A DNA stretch of 64,000 nucleotides from Lysinibacillus sp. KCTC 33748 (lineage in GTDB: Bacteria; Bacillota; Bacilli; Bacillales_A; Planococcaceae), in NCBI RefSeq assembly GCF_002237755.1, contig NZ_MWSJ01000005.1:62001-126000 (forward strand), written 5' to 3'. Positions within the stretch are counted from its first letter, which is position 1; each line of letters starts with the position of its first letter. Made by a program: the position numbers and the translations under genes. The notes below the pieces were generated by a model, which was given only the letters and a program-made list of their open reading frames with translations, was not told the origin of the DNA and made no database searches. Below, one piece after another: positions 61,591 to 64,000 of this stretch.

Positions 61591-62019
61591 CTAAAAATCC
61601 TTCTTAAATGCCTTTAGTTTTTCATTGATTTTTTTTGCATCTTTTTTATCATTTTGCCATGATAGTAGACGAACAATAATATAGATTACGGCAATTTGCA
61701 GTGCAAGAATGATTACTTCTGATGTGCTATTAATAAGATTAAAAGCGCTGCTAATGGCAATCAATAGAATCTCCAAAGTGAAGAAATGAATAATAATCCT
61801 TATTCGCATTTTCTTCTCGCTTAGATCGTAAGGAGAATATAAAATAAATCTGGTTAATGCACTTAAAAATGCAAATGCCATAATGATATAAATTGATTTC
61901 AAATCAAAGGCCATATCAGGATAAAACATTTGACGCAACAAAGTAATAATCATGATTATGGATGCGAAGATGATAAAGAAATTCTTAATGATCTTTTGCA
62001 GAAATTCAAAAAAATTCAT
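61591..62019 (-). CDS. DUF3021 membrane protein
   Basis: 142 aa with four hydrophobic helices (IIKNFFIIFASIIMIITLL; SIYIIMAFAFLSALTRFILY; IIHFFTLEILLIAISSAFNL; VIILALQIAVIYIIVRLLSW) and a Lys-rich end. DUF3021 proteins are encoded next to LytTR regulators and are thought to hold or sense for them at the membrane. It starts 12 bases after the LytTR gene stop in the same operon. Confidence 0.85.
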   Translation of the reverse strand: MNFFEFLQKIIKNFFIIFASIIMIITLLRQMFYPDMAFDLKSIYIIMAFAFLSALTRFILYSPYDLSEKKMRIRIIIHFFTLEILLIAISSAFNLINSTSEVIILALQIAVIYIIVRLLSWQNDKKDAKKINEKLKAFKKDF

Positions 62020-62031
62020 ATGTATCCCTCT

Positions 62032-62481
62032 TTACAAACCAAGCATTTTTTTTAGGACAGGCACATACTGCCTTGAAATAACAGCGCGTTCTCCGTTATC
62101 CAGCACCGCTTCGAATCGACCACTTATGGTCGGATAAACAGATGAAATTTTGGTGATGTTCAAAATGGTTGATTTCGATGCGCGAAAACAGTTTTTTCCT
62201 TTACATAATTCTTCTAACTCGTATAGTTTTTGTTTTGCCTCAAAAACGTTGTCCTTGCAGTAAATAAAAACTTTTCCCTCGACTGCCTCGAAATAATAAA
62301 TATTATTTAGCTGAATGCGGTGAATACGATCATTTTGATTTCCAAGTAAAATAGGGGTTTCAATTTTCAGCTTGCTAATGATTTCATTTATTTCGTCATC
62401 AACTTCATGACACTTAATAAGAATCTCTTCTTCGAATTCTTGGCTTATTTTTTCTATTGAAATCTTCAAATGATCACCCAC
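62032..62481 (-). CDS. LytTR-family DNA-binding regulator
   Basis: 149 aa. After about 45 helical residues, a LytTR domain: HRIQLNNIYYFEAVEGKVFI, YELEELCKGKNCFRASKSTI and VLDNGERAVISRQYVPVLKK. No receiver domain. LytTR proteins bind paired direct repeats. With the DUF3021 protein it forms a two-gene membrane-coupled regulatory unit. ATG with CGTGGGTGATC, a modest site. The region from 62482 to 63090 upstream is gene-free. Confidence 0.85.
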   Translation of the reverse strand: MGDHLKISIEKISQEFEEEILIKCHEVDDEINEIISKLKIETPILLGNQNDRIHRIQLNNIYYFEAVEGKVFIYCKDNVFEAKQKLYELEELCKGKNCFRASKSTILNITKISSVYPTISGRFEAVLDNGERAVISRQYVPVLKKMLGL

Positions 62482-63090
62482 GAAAACTCAAATTATTTAT
62501 TTCTGTTCAGTTTTGTAAACTCAATTGAAGCATGGCTAAATAGGTTTGTTTATCCTAATGATAACACCTTTTTATACAATTATTTGAATTCTTTCAGATT
62601 GCTGTATGGATTTTATATTATGATAGTAGCCAGAATCGGCTAAGTCAAGTGTAGGAGAAAGGGCGTTTTACAGATAAAGTATAAGAAATTTCACTAACGG
62701 AGCACGTAGTTTTACCAATGGTGACTGATATTTTTATTACGTAAACAAAGACTGAATCCAATAAAAATAGATCATGCGTATCCCTTAAAAGATGCAGCCA
62801 AGGTGCATTCTAGAATGGAAGATAGAAACTCGGTTGGAAGAATTCTGTTGAGGCCTTAGGTTAATTGATAATGAAAAGTGTAGTCCATTTAATCAACAAT
62901 TAAAATCTATCATATCAATGAAGTGGCTTATTTTGATGCCATTGAAAGTTGAGTATGCATAGATAGAGGAAATATTAAAGGGTCACCGGAGGATAGTGAC
63001 CCTTGTTGAGATTTAGTTGGGAGGATAATTTTAAGTCTAAATTTGTATTATCCTAATAGTTATGAGCAGTATAGGTGGCGGTATTAGGTA
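62482..63090. other. Gene-free gap upstream of the LytTR unit
   Basis: No gene is seen. It carries the promoter side of the LytTR operon and, at its right end, the terminator of the first YjcZ gene (AGGGTCAC / GTGACCCT at 62977-63005, T-run on the minus strand). Confidence 0.5.
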
Positions 63091-63204
63091 TTAATATCTC
63101 ATGAAACTAGTGCCAACAATAATTAGAAGAATGAATAGAACAACAATTAGCGCAAATGCTGAGCCATTGCCATATCCACTACCACTACCACAATATTCAG
63201 ACAT
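63091..63204 (-). CDS. YjcZ-family small sporulation protein, copy 1
   Basis: 37 aa: MSEYCGSGSGYGNG, then the membrane segment SAFALIVVLFILLIIVG and TSFMRY. Gly-rich head plus one hydrophobic helix is the YjcZ layout. It is expressed in sporulation in relatives; exact role unknown. AAAGGAGGGATTTACT precedes ATG on the minus strand. Too short for standard gene calling. Confidence 0.8.
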   Translation of the reverse strand: MSEYCGSGSGYGNGSAFALIVVLFILLIIVGTSFMRY

Positions 63205-63358
63205 AGTAAATCCCTCCTTTCTTATACTTTATAATATGTAAAGTTGTCAAAAAGAGTTGCTATATTTATCTTAGGATGCCTTAGTAAAATGTTGAAAAAA
63301 ATAGCATTAGATGATTATGAACGTAATTTTAGGCGCTGAACATTGGGAGAGGAAGTAT

Positions 63359-63388
63359 AAAAGGGTCACCGGAGGATTGTGACCCTTA
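63359..63388 (-). terminator. Terminator after yjcZ copy 2
   Basis: AGGGTCAC / GTGACCCT stem, same as the other yjcZ 3' elements. Confidence 0.75.
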
Positions 63389-63463
63389 GTACAGATTTGA
63401 AGTTGTAAGGTTACATTAGTATTACCTTACACAAGTTATGAGCATTTGTGGCGGTATTGGGTA

Positions 63464-63583
63464 TTAATATTTCATGAAACTAGCGCCGACAATAATTAAA
63501 AGAATGAATAGAACAACAATTAGCGCGAATGCTGAACCTGTACCATAACCGCCACCACTACCACTGCCACAATTTTGAGACAT
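63464..63583 (-). CDS. YjcZ-family small sporulation protein, copy 2
   Basis: 39 aa: MSQNCGSGSGGGYGTG, SAFALIVVLFILLIIVG, ASFMKY. Near-identical helix to copy 1, with two extra Gly residues in the head. GAAGGGGGGGAATTTATT site. The pair has arisen by tandem duplication. Confidence 0.8.
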   Translation of the reverse strand: MSQNCGSGSGGGYGTGSAFALIVVLFILLIIVGASFMKY

Positions 63584-63807
63584 AATAAATTCCCCCCCTT
63601 CTTTAATTTATACTATGCATCGTAATCAAAAGGGATATTGATTATTAACTATACAATGCTTAAATAATTTTAGAAAAGGGGCGTGACACTCAAAAGTGAT
63701 TAGTAATCAGTTCATTTTAACAATATAAAGTAATTGAATGCTATTACAAGAAATTCAAGAAGGCAGAGGGATAGATTTTTTCTGAATTCTACAGGCAAGT
63801 TAACATG

Positions 63808-63838
63808 AAAAGGATCACTTTAAAATAAAAGTGATCCT
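63808..63838 (-). terminator. Terminator after yjcZ copy 3
   Basis: AGGATCACTTT / AAAGTGATCCT stem, a diverged version of the copy 1 and 2 elements. Confidence 0.7.
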
Positions 63839-63909
63839 AAAAGAAGGAGGTGTAAAGTTAATTAGCTATATCCTATTATTTTTTGTTGTGAGCAAAAAGG
63901 GTCCGAAGA

Positions 63910-64000
63910 TTAATACATGAAACTAGCGCCGACAATAATTAAAAGAATAAATAGAACGACAATTAAAACGAATGATGAACCGCCATAGCCGCCTGAAGAG
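63910..64000 (-). CDS. YjcZ-family small protein, copy 3 (cut by window edge)
   Basis: Reading from the edge: SSGGYGGSSFVLIVVLFILL, then IIVGASFMY and stop. The N-terminus lies beyond 64000. Same hydrophobic helix as copies 1 and 2 with Val for Ala near its start, so a third tandem copy. Confidence 0.75.
   Translation of the reverse strand, partial: SSGGYGGSSFVLIVVLFILLIIVGASFMY

Noticed and set aside
1..64000. CRISPR arrays, tRNA or rRNA genes
   Set aside because: No regular spacer-repeat arrays, tRNA cloverleaf ends or rRNA segments were recognised in the window.

Overview
The window reads as a low-GC, spore-forming Gram-positive chromosome of the Bacillaceae/Caryophanaceae type, most likely Lysinibacillus or a close relative. 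Evidence: a gamma-type SASP, tandem YjcZ-family genes, a GerA-type germination subunit, an LtaS-type lipoteichoic acid synthase, an SLH-domain surface protein, strong GGAGG ribosome sites and an AT-rich composition. The genus is inference; the sporulating Firmicute call is firm.

Region 1 (1 to about 22.85 kb, all plus strand) is the replication and nucleotide-metabolism arm of an SPbeta/phi3T-like prophage. In order it holds: the tail of a probable ssDNA-binding protein, a RecA-like ATPase, a zinc-finger protein, a DnaB-like helicase, a DnaG-like primase, a RecJ-like exonuclease, a DnaE-type polymerase, a 3D-domain cell-wall enzyme, a nucleotide-modification-associated protein, NrdH-NrdI-NrdE-NrdF, a MazG/PRA-PH-like pyrophosphohydrolase, a sigma-70-family factor and a phi3T-type thymidylate synthase. 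It ends in a strong terminator near 22.83 kb. Eight copies of an AT-rich promoter-like motif (consensus AAAAGTAATATAATGATAT) sit in its gaps. The large enzymes are intact, but many small ORFs between them are broken by single-base frameshifts or by in-frame TAA/TAG codons at glutamine-compatible positions.

Region 2 (23 to 44.3 kb) is ordinary chromosome with accessory loci: a HAD phosphatase, an opine-metallophore pair (CntL and CntM homologues), L25/Ctc, a YczE-type membrane protein, a stress-type flavin-fold protein, a divergent FMN reductase/LysR pair, an SLH protein, a BASS transporter, two MFS transporters, an orphan GerA subunit, a secreted beta-propeller-like protein, and adenosine deaminase behind an adenine-type purine riboswitch. 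Between 28.7 and 28.9 kb is a structured intergenic RNA candidate.

Region 3 (44.5 to 64 kb) is envelope- and spore-related. It holds an OmpR/EnvZ-like two-component system, a minus-strand acyl-transfer cluster (MBOAT, DHHW protein, DUF4358 lipoprotein, two SGNH lipoproteins), a twice-frameshifted polysaccharide deacetylase, a Qnr-like pentapeptide-repeat protein, an Est30-like esterase, LtaS, SASP-gamma, a membrane-anchored alpha/beta hydrolase, a LytTR-DUF3021 pair and three tandem YjcZ genes, the last cut by the window edge. Envelope modification is the common theme: the acetylation cluster, LtaS and the deacetylase all act on wall or wall-linked polymers.
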